DNA from: Colletotrichum lupini
Taxonomy: Eukaryota; Ascomycota; Sordariomycetes; Glomerellales; Glomerellaceae
DNA length: 64,000 bases
NCBI RefSeq assembly: GCF_023278565.1
Contig: NC_064672.1
Coordinates: 6,820,001-6,884,000, forward strand
Reading direction: 5' to 3'
The notes below the pieces were generated by a model. That model did no database searches, was not told where the DNA came from, and was given only the letters and a program-made list of their open reading frames with translations. Positions 1 to 12,476 of the stretch are shown in pieces. Made by a program: the position numbers and the translations under genes. Position 1 is the first letter of the stretch. Each line of letters opens with the position of its first letter.

Positions 1-2629
1 AAAAGGAGGATCTTAGTAAGTACGATAGCTAGCGATTTAGAAAGGTAGTAGTAATCGCTAAAAATAGTAAAAACGAGAGTAATAATAAGATAGTAAGAAG
101 AAGCGGGAATCTCTTAGACCCTAATAAATTCGTTAAGTAGTAAAAGTACGGATTTATTATAACTAGCGCGCGGATTAGATATATCTCTATTAAGATTAAA
201 TACGTTAGTAATTACTAATATAGGTATAAGCTAGAGCACGCCCCTTAGCGAGTTAAGGTAAAAAAGAAGAGAACAAAACCCGATCTTAAATAGAATCCTA
301 ATCCCTTATAAGTAGGTAAATATTAACCCGGACTATTAGGGGACGTAGATATATAGAATTACGAATTAGCCTAACGGCGAGTAAATTAACGCGGTATTAA
401 TCTATTTAACTAAGGTTTATAAGAAAAAGGGGCTATAAGGGTAACCCCTATTTTACGAAATCGTAGACGACCTTAGCTACTAACTAGACGAATAGTTTAC
501 GAGCGCAAGCCTAGGAATCGTAAAAGTAATTAATAGATTCTTTTACGGGCGAGGGGTATTACTAGCGTAATTATAATTACGAGAGCTATATAAAATACTA
601 ATAATAATAATTATAAAGGAGGAATTCGTATTATAGAATTAGGCATAGGTTAATAGAGCGTATAATCGCTTTAACGAATTTAGAAAAAGGGTAAACGACC
701 TAGATTTCCTCCTTATAATTACTAACGGAAATCTATCGTCGCAAAAGGATATACCGGGGTAAAATATAGTACTAGAAATACGATAATCGATAATTCTATC
801 TATTTTAATTTATAACTCGTTACTACTACTAATACGAAATTCGGTACTAATTAGTTAATAAGAAAGGAGGTAAACGACCCGAAGTTACTAATAATACGTA
901 GCGACGCAGGGTTCGTATATAGATACTAAAAATCTAAGAATAAATACGAGGCAATTTATAAACCTTAAAAAGATCTTTTTAAAAGAGAAATTATACTCTA
1001 GGGGGAAGTATAAGGTCTTATAAAAAACCCTAACGATATTTTATAATTACTATAAAAAAGTCGGAATTAGGGAATACTAGTACTATTCGGTAATTAATAT
1101 TATACTTATAAGTAAAGCCTCTAATTATTACTACGAAGCAGTACGTAATTTCGATTAAAACGACTTTTTTAGTATAATTAACGCAATCTAAAGCCGCTTT
1201 AAGACCTATAATAAGAACCTAGAGCTCCTATCTAAGCTACGAGCAATTTTTTTTATATTTATAGCTAGGATAATAGAGGGTAAATTACGAATAGAGATCC
1301 TCGAAAAGCTTATCGATCGAATCGATAAGCTAGTAAAAACCTAGCTAAATAAGGGGATAAACGAGTAAAGAGTTAGATATCTTTATACTATAGTTTAGTA
1401 TATACTAAAAATAAGAATTACCCTATACTAGGTACCCGAAGATTACGAGACGCTTTACTCGAGGCTAAGATCTAGCTTTAATATTAAAATAAGAATACTA
1501 TACTAAACCTATTTCTAAGCGTACGACGGCCCTTATTAATAATATTAGGTCGATCGAACGTATAATAGGAAGGGAAAAGAGGCTAGATATAGTAATTACT
1601 AATAAGGAGGCCTAGATTCGTTAAATAAGTAGAGATTTAACTTACGGGCAGGGTAATAAAAGAAGTAATATTATATTTATAAAAAGGATAGATATTAGTT
1701 AAGTAATTACTTTAAAAAAGAGCGTACTAAATTATATAAATAGTATAAAAGGTCGAGGGTAGTAAATAATAAAACTAGCCCTCGTTAGTTTAACTAATTC
1801 CTTATTATATATAAGGGCAGATCCGGGGGCACGGAACTTAGTAACGGTAGCTAAAGTAGCGGCCTAAAGTATATACCCCCTATAAGAGATTTAGAAAATA
1901 AAGAAGATCTTACCCCCTATACTAACAAATTAGATTATAACGAAATCGACGATATTAACTACTCTTTTTTTACCCCGTTAGCTTTTAGAAAATATATAAG
2001 GCTAAACGAATAGAGGGTAGTAAAAGCTCTTAATAAGTAGGCTTTTATTTATAAATAGTAAGGGAAGGTCCCTTAAATAACGGATATAGAAGCGGCTAAA
2101 AGGGCGAATTTAGTAGGGCCGAAGCCTATTTTCTTAACGATTAAGGAGAAGACGCTATCTCTCTCGATATTTAAAAAAAAGGAATATAGTACTAAGTAAA
2201 TCTAGGGGTAGCTAGAGGGGTCCTTTTTATATTACTTAGATCCCTCGAATACTAAGCTCGTATAGGTATTTTACGTAAGCGAAAGGTATAGCCTAGACGA
2301 TTTTTATAGGATTATCCTAAACACTAAGGTATCGTAATAGTTAACCAGAGGAAAAGGGTAATTCTAGGTACTATAAAAAATTACGCTAATAACGCTTAAT
2401 ACGTTAATAATAAGTATTATAAGGATTAGTTTCGGCCTAAGTAAGGAAATCGTTACCCTAAGTATAGTAGAAGTAGAGATATACTTCGGAACGATAACTT
2501 TTTATATTTTACTTATTAATACCCCATTTCTTTTATATTTAAAAAATATAGATTAACTAGGTATTACATTTAATAATACGAGGAACAAAATCTCTAGCGG
2601 TAAGCACTTTAAAATAGTCGAACGACGAT

Positions 2630-5250
2630 AGGGGTATGCGTTTATAAAGCTTATTAACGATACGAAGTTAATTAATTACCTAATAAAAAGTAAGCTTAGA
2701 AAACTATACCGGAGATTTAGGTACCCGTTAGTTACGAGGCTATATAACTTCCTAAAGTAATTAAGTAATAATAATATTAAGATAGGGGCGCTAGAGTAAT
2801 TAATAAAAGTATATTACTAATACTAAATAAATGCGCAGAGCCCACGCAGATTTAAGTTTAAATTACGTAATAAGCTTAACTTTAACTAAGAAATAGTTAT
2901 TAATATTTTTTACTTAAATAGTTAGCTAGTATTATATATAATCGACGTAGCTATATCTTTTTAAGTAGGGTAATTCCTCTAGGATCTATAAGTAAAAATA
3001 GTATAAGTAGCCCTGCGAAAAAGCTAGATTAATATATACTAAGGACCGCTAGATAGTATTAAAACCGACGCTAGTACTAGCTTTAAGTCGGTAGAATTTA
3101 GGGATAATATAACGGCCTATAATATATAGCTAAAAGTTATACCCGTTAAAGCGCACTATAGTATTAAAAAAGTAAAAAGGGCATACTAATAGTTAAAAAG
3201 GGCGTTTAGAATTATTAAAAAGGAAAATCCGGATTTTACTAACGACAAATGCCTCTAAATAGTACTTAAATACTATAACGATACTATAGGGCCTAACGGA
3301 CTTATATTAACGCTATTAGTATTTAGAGTATATTTAAGAACGACCTTAGCCTCGCTGCCGTTACTAAGTATAAGCTAACGAGCCTAAGTAATTAAAAAAG
3401 TAATATAGGTACTACGCGAGGTAAGTATAAAAAGGTAAATTAATAAGGTAATTACTATACGTAATAGGCTTAATATAGGGGATAATCTAAATATATTACT
3501 AAATTCGGATATACGAGTATAGTGCGAAATTACTTAATAGTAGACTAGGCTATATAAGTTAATTTCTATTAACGAGCGCTTTTATATAGTTATAAGAGAT
3601 TGCGACTAGCTACTCGAAATATTAATTATAGTAATTAAACCGTACTATATAGATCTTAACGAGGTAATTTCTAACTTATAAAAAAAAGAAGAGCTAGGGG
3701 AAACTATATAACCCGCGGCAGAGGCATAGGAAATTATCCTTAATAAAATCGTCGTAGTAATATTAATAAACGACGAGGAAGAGGAAATTACTAAAAGGGC
3801 ACTAATACTACCGGCGAGACGTTATAAAAGACTATAACGGTAAGCCCTAACGTAGTAATTTATTACTAGCGACGAGGTAATTAATACTTTTTATATAGTA
3901 AAAGAGAAAGCCGATTTCGAGCTAGTAGTTAAACTACGTAAGAAAAGTATAATTATAATTACTAAAAAGCCGTATAAGAGATTAGATCTTATCGAAATAG
4001 ACACTCTTCGTAATCGAGGGGTCTATTAATTTATCTTATACGACTTAGAAAAATATATAAACCTCCGTATATTTAAATTACGAATAGTTCGTAAGATTAA
4101 AGGGAAAGGAATACCCTAGCCGTACGAGAAGTCTAAATACGTAATTTAGGGGTACGGCGACGTTAAAAAAGTAACGCTACTTATATAATTACTTACTATA
4201 TAGCGCTATAGCTAACGATTAATAATAGTACTAATAATATTACTATAGAAAAAGGGATACGAGATTTAGAGCCGTGATATTACCTAGGCCTATACCTAAT
4301 CGGCTATAGGGCTTATAAAGAGAATCCTAGCCTATTTACTAAAGGAAATGGCTAATAAGTACTTAGAAAGTACGATTATTAAAGTGCTTAAGCCACTATA
4401 TAGGCTCGCAGAATCGGGCACCTATTAGTAGGCTACTTACTACGATTTTTATATTAATTAACTATTAATAGTTACCTCTACGTACGACCCGTACTTACTA
4501 GTTACGGAGCATAAAGGTAACTAATTTAGGATCGTCGGAATATAGACTAACGATATATTAGGCCTATTTAATATTAACTTTATAAAAAAAGAGGATAAGG
4601 AGCTTTAAAAAGCGGGCTTTATAGCGAAGCTAAAAGAGGTCTTTATAATAAATACCCCCTTAGTATTTAATAATAAGATTTTTATAATCGAAAGGGAAAC
4701 TATTATTTTTTAATAAAAGGGGTAGGGTAAGAAGATTAACTTCGTTAATTTAAACGTAACTAACGTTAAGAAGTAATATAAGGCTAAGCTCGCGTAAGGG
4801 GTATATATTATAAGTATTTATTAACTTAAAATAACTTTTAACTACGTTAGGGTAGCGTAAGCTATAGATCTAACCGAACGAGACGTCGAGGTACTTAATA
4901 AGCGGCTTAAGTAGTAGTAGATAAATCTTAACCGACGTCTTGTCTACTACCCGATCGACTTTATAACTAGTAAGCTCTACGTCTTTATTAATAGGTTATT
5001 TATAAATAATAACGACCTTACTTCGTAATTAGGGTATATTATTATCCTAATTAACGAGAGTATAAGCGAGAGCGAATTTATTATATATAGTAATATAATT
5101 TACTACTCGTTAACTAAAAATAAGCGGGTAACGAGAAGTATATTAGCATTAGAGGTTTATAGTATAATTAACGGCGTTAACTTCTTTTATATAATTTTAA
5201 CGACGCTAAAGAAAATTACCGATCGAATTAGACTTCTACCTATTTTAACG
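2630..5250 (+). pseudogene. Copia pol remnant (integrase, RT, RNase H) in copy 1
   Basis: Conceptual + strand translation through many TAA/TAG codons (former CAA/CAG/TGG) still shows Copia pol landmarks. Around 2700-2760 there is a pre-integrase segment resembling the HRxFGHP region. At 2890-2990 an integrase-core segment still reads IIDVA. At about 4970-5040 the RNase H segment reads KLYVFINRLFINNNDLTS, matching the Copia 'DASFANNxDLTSQ' block. At about 5090-5180 the KRVTRS-containing end of RNase H follows. The family call rests on recognition of these blocks and on domain order. The copy cannot encode a functional protein. Confidence 0.75.
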
Positions 5251-5609
5251 GTTATTTATATAAATTCCTACTTATTATATAAATACCTCGTTAAATTAAG
5301 AACGACGAAGGAAAAGAGGCTTATAATCGATATTATAGCCCTTAAGTAATCGTATAAAAGGCGCGAGATACTCGAGATCCGTTAGATTAATAATAAAAAT
5401 AACCTCGTAAACGCTTTTATAAAAGTAGTACTAAATAAGGGATTAGAGTAATTCGTAGGTAGCAGAAAAGTTATTATATAAATAGAGGGATAAGTTATAT
5501 AAAAAGAGTAAAGAAAAGGGGGAAAAGGAGACGACTTAGTAAACGGGCCTAAGGTCGAATTATACCTCTAACCGTAGCGGTTAAATTAATAAAAAAAAAA
5601 GAAAGTTAG

Positions 5610-5811
5610 TATCGGATTAGAAGTCTAATTTAACCGCGGTATATAGCCGACTATATAGGGGCTAATTAAGGGCCCTATTTACGATTATTATAGCTAGCCT
5701 AACTTATAGTTAGAACCTCCTTTTTACTACTACGCAGATATTTATATAGTTTAATTAATCTCTTCGTTAACTACGGTTCGAACTAACTACTCTGTAATAG
5801 GGATACTAACA
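5610..5811 (+). repeat. 3' LTR of retrotransposon copy 1 (202 bp)
   Basis: Same length and near-identical sequence to the LTRs at 23985-24186 and 30628-30829. It begins TATCGG (RIP form of an ancestral TGTCGG) and ends ACTAACA, so the usual TG...CA termini are recognisable. A purine-rich tract just upstream (about 5590-5605) is the likely polypurine tract and supports + strand orientation. The outer (right) end keeps more C and G than the inner end. The target-site duplication cannot be tested because the left end is off the window. Confidence 0.9.
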
Positions 5812-6026
5812 ATAACTGAATTAAGGCGAATTTTACGCCGAAAGCTTAAGCTCGGCGACCGCTGGCCCGACTCATTGCCTTGTAGAATCTATTCTTGATT
5901 CCTTGGTTTGGCGGCCGTATTCTTTCATGAATCTGAGTTGCGGTGGCATTATCCTTGAGTTTCCAGTCATTCTGAGCATTTTTGGTGCCCCAAAACACTT
6001 TTTGCACTCTGCGGTGAACAGCTTCC

Positions 6027-7638
6027 ATGATGGACTTCACTTGGGATTCACTGAGCACATCCAAAGCTTTGGTGTTACTTCTACTGCACTATTCTATCAT
6101 TGTGGTGGCCTACCGCTTATTTTTTTCACCGCTGAGAAACATTCCCGGCCCGAAACTTGCCGCAATAACATTTTTGTACGAATTCTACTACGATGCCATC
6201 CGTCGTGGGCGCTTTCTGTGGAAAATCCAGGACTTGCATGCCAAGTATGGTCCCATAGTCAGGATCAATCCTCGCGAAGTTCATATCAACGACATCACAT
6301 TTTACGACGAGATCTACGCCAGTGGACCACATCGACCTCGGAATAAGATTCGGTTCATGGCCACCCAGGATGAGAGCATGTTTGACACCTATAGCGCCGA
6401 AAGACATCGGATTCGCAGATCGGCGCTGTCTGGATCATTCTCTAAGCAATCAATCCGTGCTCTGGAACCTCTCATCGTTCAGACTATCAATCAATTGGCT
6501 GGTCGAATGAGTGGCCTTGCTGATTCTGGGGCGGTCATGGACTTCAAAGAGCTCTATAGTGGCCTCACCATGGACGTCATCGGCCAGTACTGTTTCGGCG
6601 AGAGCATGGACAACCTCAAACAAGACAAGTTCGGCAAAGAGTTTCTTGACTTTTTCCATGAGATGCCGCAAGGTCACCCCATTGGCCGCATGTTTCCTTG
6701 GCTCTTCGACTTGATCCAGAAAATTCCCATCAGTGTCCTAGCAAAGATCGATCCTAAGCTTCAGCCTCTTGCAGACTATGACAAGAAGATCTCTGGGCAG
6801 ATCACGGAGGTCCTTGCCAAAGACAAGCCCGATACGATACGAACAGTTTTCCATGAGATGAGAGACAGCAAACAACTGCCGGAGTCTGACAAGACTCTCG
6901 AGCGCTTTAAAGCCGAAGCGGCGATCTTTTTAGGTGCCGGCACGGAAACCACTGCCGCGGCCTTGACGGTCTTGAGCTATTATCTCACGGAGAACCCGGC
7001 TATGCTTAAGACCCTCCGAGCTGAGCTCAAGTCTGTGAGCCCACCTTTCACTGTGGCAAAATTGGAGCCTCTCCCATATCTGGTCAGTTGTTATGTTCCA
7101 TAATAGCGAGTATTTAAGTCGCTTCTTCGCTAACATGAAAGCCCAGACTGGTGTCATACAAGAGGGCATAAGACTGTCTTATGGAGTACCGGGTCGTCTT
7201 CCGCGGTATGCTCCTACCGAAGACCTAATGTACTCTGGCTACAGGCTACCGCGAGGTGTAAGTACAACACAGTCCAAACTTACTCGGTCTTATACTTACC
7301 AATCTTCGTAGACCGTTATGAGCTCTTCCTCATACCTTCTTCATACGAACAAAGCGCACTGGAACAACGCAGACCAATTCAACCCCCAACGTTGGATCGA
7401 TGATAAAACGAGGCTCATGCGCAATTTCGTGCCTTTTGGGCGAGGCAGCCGGCAATGTATTGGTGTGAACCTTGCCTATGCCGAGCTGTATCTCACTGTT
7501 GCCACGATATTCTCTAGGTTTGACTTCGAACTTTATCAGACTACACGGCGTGACGTTGAGCTTGCGCATGATTTCTTTGTCGGAATGCCTCCGCTAGATT
7601 CGGAAGGGATAAGAGCTCGCGTCTTCGAGCAATTGTAA
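6027..7638 (+). CDS. Cytochrome P450 monooxygenase (P450-A)
   Basis: Predicted 497-residue microsomal P450 with exons 6027-7082, 7147-7257 and 7312-7638; introns of 64 and 54 bp remove the in-frame stops. A hydrophobic N-terminal anchor (about residues 12-32) is followed by the hinge NIPGPKL. The I-helix reads GAGTETT (303-309), the K-helix ExxR is EGIR (358-361), the PERF-like motif is FNPQRW, and the heme loop FGRGSRQCIG has its Cys at 438. All catalytic motifs are canonical. The start is the first of two adjacent ATGs. The gene converges on P450-B, and its start is only 215 bp from the LTR of retroelement copy 1, so its promoter is short or partly replaced. A tailoring oxidation of the PKS-NRPS product is likely from position; substrate unknown. 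Confidence 0.88.
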
Positions 7639-8046
7639 TGAACGGAAGGAAACACTCGGAAGCTCGCTTACAAGATACCGTAGTAATTCAAATTCCGTGA
7701 TAAAGTTTTTCGGTATCCCTAACCATCCAGTTACAGAGTTGTCAACGCATTGCTATACTACAAATGCAATAGCTAATTCCCTATAAAAAGGATGGAAAAG
7801 CCCTGCAGATTAACTGAACGCATACCGATAATGTGTTGATCACATCTTGTGTATCTTTGGGGCCTTTACAATTCAAGACTCAGTGAGGTCATGGCATTCT
7901 ACTCAAGCTTGGCTCATGCTGTGATGTGGCAAAGCTATTCGATTGCTATGGATGACTCGAAGACCCCATCCATTTGAACGTTGGCACTACATGTATTCTG
8001 GAGATAAATTGGCATGGAACCAGGATCACAATATTGAACTCGCTTC
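7639..8046. other. Convergent intergenic region between P450-A and P450-B
   Basis: 408 bp holding the 3' ends of two convergent genes. No reading frame of note, no RNA gene and no repeat seen; presumably the two 3' UTRs and polyadenylation signals. Confidence 0.6.
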
Positions 8047-9713
8047 TTAATGCGTCTTGGCCCGTTTGATGACTGCCATTAGAGGCGGCTTCGACCGTGT
8101 GCTATAAGTGAGTTGGCGATCCAGCCAATTCTCAGACGCAGCGTCCAAGGCTACGTCATAGTTGAACAGCAGTTTACACAGGGTCATGCGTAGAACATAA
8201 AAGCTCAACCTATAGAGTGTCAGTATAATCCAACCAGACCTTGCAACGGGGGCGGTAAGACTAACTCTTGGCCGAAGCACGACTGGGGTCCAACTGAGAA
8301 GGGGTGCACGCTTCCTTTCTTATCGCCTAGACAGTCTTTTGGTCGTCCTCGATCATCCGGGAGCCATCGATCAGGAACGAATTCCTCAGGTCTGGCAAAG
8401 TTGCGCTCCACTGAGTAGGTGACCTGATGCAGCATCATGACAACAGTATTCCCAGGTACAAACTTGCCCGCAATCTGAGCTCCCGATAAAGGAACGCAGC
8501 GATCTGTGCCAGTTGCCGCTGGCGAGTAGCACCGAATTGACTCTTGCAGACATGCCTCTAGGTAAGGCAGATCCTTTTGAGAACTGCTGAGTCTGTCCAT
8601 GGTGATATCCGCCTCGGTTTTGAACACAGTTCTGACCTCCTCAAGCAAGCACTCCTTGATAGCGCGGTTTTCCGCACGCGAGACAAAATAGACGAATCCC
8701 GTGAGTACAGTCGGCATGGCCTCGCAACCACCAAGCATCAGGAATGGAGCAAATTCCCTCAGCAGTTCTAGGGGCATCGTTCCTTGTCGTCCGCCGGTTT
8801 CGGACTCTCCATCCAAGACCATCTGTAGCATGTCATGCCTCGCTGTTGATAAGGCGACACGGCGATCAAAGCGTTCAAAGATTGGAGCCATGAAAGATTC
8901 ACGCTCGCCGCTTCCCCATTTGTGAACGGCAAAAAGTAGAATCTTGTGAAGAAACGGAAACCGGTTCACGACGGCTAGGATTGTGACACCCTTGGCAAAC
9001 CGGTCGAAAGAATGCACCCAAGGTACGAATTTTGGGTCTGAGAAGAGATGGAGAGACTCGCCGAGAAACAAATCCGCTATGAGGTCGCAAATCAGAAAGC
9101 TGTTCATGTCGCGCATGTCGATAGCGGCACCATTGGCGGACTCCATAAAGGAAAGGTACTCGTTGATGTGGCCATTGATCATGCCCTCGATCCTCTTGAC
9201 GTTATCGCGCTTTAGAGCCGGCACCATTGCCTTGCGCATGAGACTGTGCGTCTGTTGAGATCGTGGCTTCGCGGGGTCGGGATTGACAAGGTCGCCTCCC
9301 ACGAGGGCTGCGAGACGAGGGTCTTTGGCCATGCCATCTTTGGCTGCTTTGGTGGCGCCGCAGATGTCGAACCAAGCACGCTCGTCTGTGAAAGTGAGGG
9401 CGTCGGGGGCGATACGGACGACACCGCCGTATTGGTTGTGGAGTTTAATCAGCCATGGAAGCTGGCGTCCTCGAACTGTGGCAATGAGATGGGGAATCCG
9501 AGAGACTGCGCAAAGTTTCGGACCAGGGAATGAAGACAACGGCGAGAAGTAGAGCTCTTTGACGATGGAGATGATGTACGCTCCGGTGCAAATGACAGCG
9601 ACTGTAAATGTGAGACGCGATGTTACAGTGAGAGCTTGCCAATTGGTAGTAATGTGGTCCCAAGTTACGCCAGGGGTAAGTTGAGTGTGGTTGACGTAGG
9701 TTTGGGAGGACAT
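8047..9713 (-). CDS. Cytochrome P450 with atypical I-helix and heme loop (P450-B)
   Basis: Predicted 536 residues from exons 9713-8266 and 8209-8047 (minus strand); a 56 bp intron (8210-8265, GTTAGT...TAG) interrupts just after the heme loop. The start chosen puts a membrane anchor (about residues 36-58) and FPGPKL near the N-terminus; the frame stays open upstream to an ATG at 9992, which would add 93 unusual residues. The PERF-like motif is VPDRW and the K-helix ExxR is ESIR. Two deviations stand out. The I-helix reads LGGCEAMPT, so the conserved proton-delivery Thr after the acidic residue is Ala332. The heme loop is FSVGPQSCFG with Cys479 and Gln477 where Arg is usual. Both were checked on the DNA. 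It shares a 1.5 kb divergent promoter region with the SDR gene. Unusual oxidative chemistry is possible; substrate unknown. Confidence 0.85.
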
Positions 9714-11198
9714 TTTGGTTCCAAATGAATTCTGGTGATACAGTCCGATGCGATCTTTGCCGTGCTTCACTTGTCCGCGAAGAATTCCTATAATGACATC
9801 GACAATGGTCCAAGTTTCAGAGATTGAATTTCTTTTACTAGCACCATCAGACACACATCCGTAATACGGGATTATGTCCGAGAAGCAATTACTGACTGCT
9901 GGGTTTCCAAATGCAAATGTGAAGCCAGTTGTTTGCTTCATCCACATGAAAGAAACTATCTGATGACGAATCCTGACTCGGGTCACAACCATCAGATCCT
10001 GGTTTTGAAGGGGAGTAATCCTAGCAATGCAAACATATCGTGCACTGAACCCATGAAAATGGCACGCTTCTGCCTACGAATAGCCCGCATTTTCCGATGA
10101 TCAACATATCGGATCATTATTCTAAGCGATGGAGCACAGGGTGTCTTGGCATGTCTACAAGGTACAGCTAATTCCAGAAAGCATTTGTCTACTTCAAATT
10201 GCCGGTGAATCCTTTGCGACGTCCACTGATACGCAATTCTCCCAAAGCAGGTATTCTTTTCGATCTTACCCTAAACAGACTCGGGAAGAACTGAGAGCAT
10301 TGGTTACCCCTGTTACATGAATTTGGGCTGGTCTTCCAGGGCGGTCTGTTGAATCCTTCGGACATGTGGGGTGCAGAATCCTTCTCCTTCGCACCGTCCC
10401 GCTCGCGCTTACGAATTTCGCACGACCCAACGTGTCTATTCGGTACTCATCCAACCAAGCTGACAATATGTCAACCTGACAGCCACCCAAATGTGTGGTC
10501 TGACAAGGAGCTGGACGGGGAAATGCAGGTAGTGAAGACTAAAGTTCCAGCAGCAGCCTTATCTTTAGTTCATCTAGTATGGTCTCATCCGCACGTACGG
10601 GACTTTGGGTTTGCTCCCTGGCGCTGTGTAGATGCATCTAGCCCTGATCGACACCACACCCGCAGGGGTCACATCCTTGGTGCCTAGTTGCCGTTGGAAG
10701 TTTGTGTGTACTGCGCTTCCGAGCAAGGCATCAAGTTTCGACAATTCATAGACCAATACTGTTGGAGTTTTACGAGATTTGTCTCATCCTTGGCGTGTAT
10801 GTTCAAACTTCAACCAAGGATGAGAGTGCTTGCACATGCATGTCTCAATGGAAAGCGGTTGAAAACTTGTGGAACACAATCTACGTATTATAATGAGGTA
10901 AGACTGATACGATCGAAGCATGTCTCGGCGGCTGTTCCGACATTGTGGCTGGTCATGTTTCATGTCAGCGTATTTAGGCATGAACTACGTCTGAACTTTG
11001 ATGTACAGTATCTACGTTAGAAAGGATGGTAATCGTTTTAGATGCATATCTAGATGACATAAATGAATGGCTTCAAGCGTAGGGTGAGTTTGTTTCTGGG
11101 TATACTACAACCAGCTTTCATGACAGTGGATGGTCCCATCGATACACCCCAACTGCATCTTTTCCAACCCCTTACTCTTACATGTAGTTTCTGACGAA
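9714..11198. promoter_or_regulatory. Divergent intergenic region between P450-B and the SDR gene
   Basis: About 1.5 kb between two diverging starts, so it must hold both promoters. Short open frames here match no family I recognise and overlap one another on both strands, so I call none. No repeat or RNA gene seen. Confidence 0.5.
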
Positions 11199-12360
11199 AT
11201 GCCTTCGTTACTTTCCGTCCTCGAACATAACGCCTCATTGTCAGCAAGGAAAGCAGGGTTCGTAGCCGTGTTTGCCGGAGCCACCAGTGGCATTGGCCTC
11301 GCTACCCTCAAAGTTCTCACCGTCAGTCTTGTGTCACCGCGCTTCTACGTAATCGGTCGATCGAAAGCCAGTTTTGCCCTTCACATCGTCGCCTTGCGAC
11401 GGAGTAACCCCTCAGTCAGCATCCATTTCATTGAGACCGAGATAGCGCTCCTCCGGAATGTCATTGCCGTCTGTGAGAACATCATACGACGTGAGCCCCA
11501 TGTAGACTTGCTTTACATGAGTCCAGGATCGTTGGCCTTTGGGGGACCACATTGTGAGTTTATTCAGAATGTCAATTTTCAGCTTTGTTGCCTGATTTCC
11601 ATCTTCACGCCCCTTCCCTGTTCTGTGGGAGGCTAGTGGCTTCGTACTGCAACATCGTCCCGGGCTGTTCGTAAGAGTCTATCTGACCATCGGGAACCTA
11701 GATACAGAAGAGCGCCTTGACATTTGCTTCGCTCTGTCCCACTACATCCGCATCCGATTGATCCAGGGACTCATGTCTAGCCTCTTGAGAGCCAACGAAC
11801 CCCGCATTGTCTCTGTCTTGGCCGGTGGGCACGAAAAGCCACTCTTCACTGAAGGAGGCGACTTGGGACTTCGGCTGGAGGGGAATTACACCGCGCCAAG
11901 AGCTGTTGACCAAGTCACCACTATTCACAGCCTTGCTCTCATGTTTCTCGCCAAGACCCATCCTAGGATCTCGTTCCTTCACGTCTATTCTGGTTGGGTT
12001 TCTACGAGCTTCCTATCTAATCTCTTGGGTAGTGGAGGTGTCCTTGGCAGAATGGTTGAGGCGGTAGTTGGTCCCCTTTATCAAATGGTTGCTATGAGTG
12101 AAGACGAGTGTGGGCAAAGACAGGCTTTCAACGCGACCAGCGAGCGATATCCCAGCCGTGACATGATTTTGCGTGCCAAGATCAATGTTAATGATCAAGC
12201 TTTATGCCACGGACCGTGTAGTGGCTTTTATCTGGTGCGGGCAGACGGAAGCACATCTTCTCGCAATGAGGTTCTGGAGACTTTAACGTGCGATGATGGT
12301 TGGATGCAGAAAGTCATGGATTACACTGGAAATGTTGTCATGGAAGCAGGAGGTAAATAG
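11199..12360 (+). CDS. Short-chain dehydrogenase/reductase-like protein
   Basis: Predicted 337 residues from exons 11199-11553 and 11702-12360. The 148 bp intron (GTGAGT...CTAG, with a CTGAC branch site) restores continuity between the two frames and yields a YTEER segment typical of this fungal SDR group. The N-terminus carries the dinucleotide-binding motif GATSGIG (27-33). The usual catalytic YxxxK is not evident: the expected region reads NYTAPRAVDQ, giving at best a Tyr with Arg four residues on. It is either a noncanonical reductase or a non-redox SDR-fold protein. The frame is open 23 codons further upstream, but the ATG at 11199 matches the family N-terminus better. It converges with P450-C, leaving 116 bp between them. 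Probable tailoring enzyme of the cluster. Confidence 0.78.
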
Positions 12361-12476
12361 AGTGAATTCGAGATCTAGTATTGGTAGAAACTGCGCCTAT
12401 GTATCAAATTCTCGACTGATCTGGAAGCCGCGAGATCGCTTCAAGTTGCTTTTTGTTCCAGTACGTAACTCGAAAT

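Larger units (their letters stand above)
1..5811 (+). mobile_element. Ty1/Copia LTR retrotransposon, 3' part, RIP-degenerated (copy 1)
   Basis: AT-rich sequence with almost no CpA or TpG and stop codons in every frame, ending in a 202 bp LTR. Base 1 aligns with about base 25020 of the second copy and the two stay collinear to the end, so roughly the first 1 kb (5' LTR, leader, start of gag) lies outside the window. Reading through the stops on the + strand gives Copia-order remnants: a gag-pre-integrase and integrase region at about 2630-3400, then reverse transcriptase and an RNase H region at about 4440-5250. Integrase before RT is the Ty1/Copia order. No intact gene remains. The flank turns abruptly to ordinary GC content right after base 5811. 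Confidence 0.9.

Noticed and set aside
9714..9992. N-terminal extension of P450-B from the ATG at 9992
   Set aside because: It would add 93 residues before the membrane anchor, unlike other microsomal P450s; the ATG at 9713 gives a normal length.
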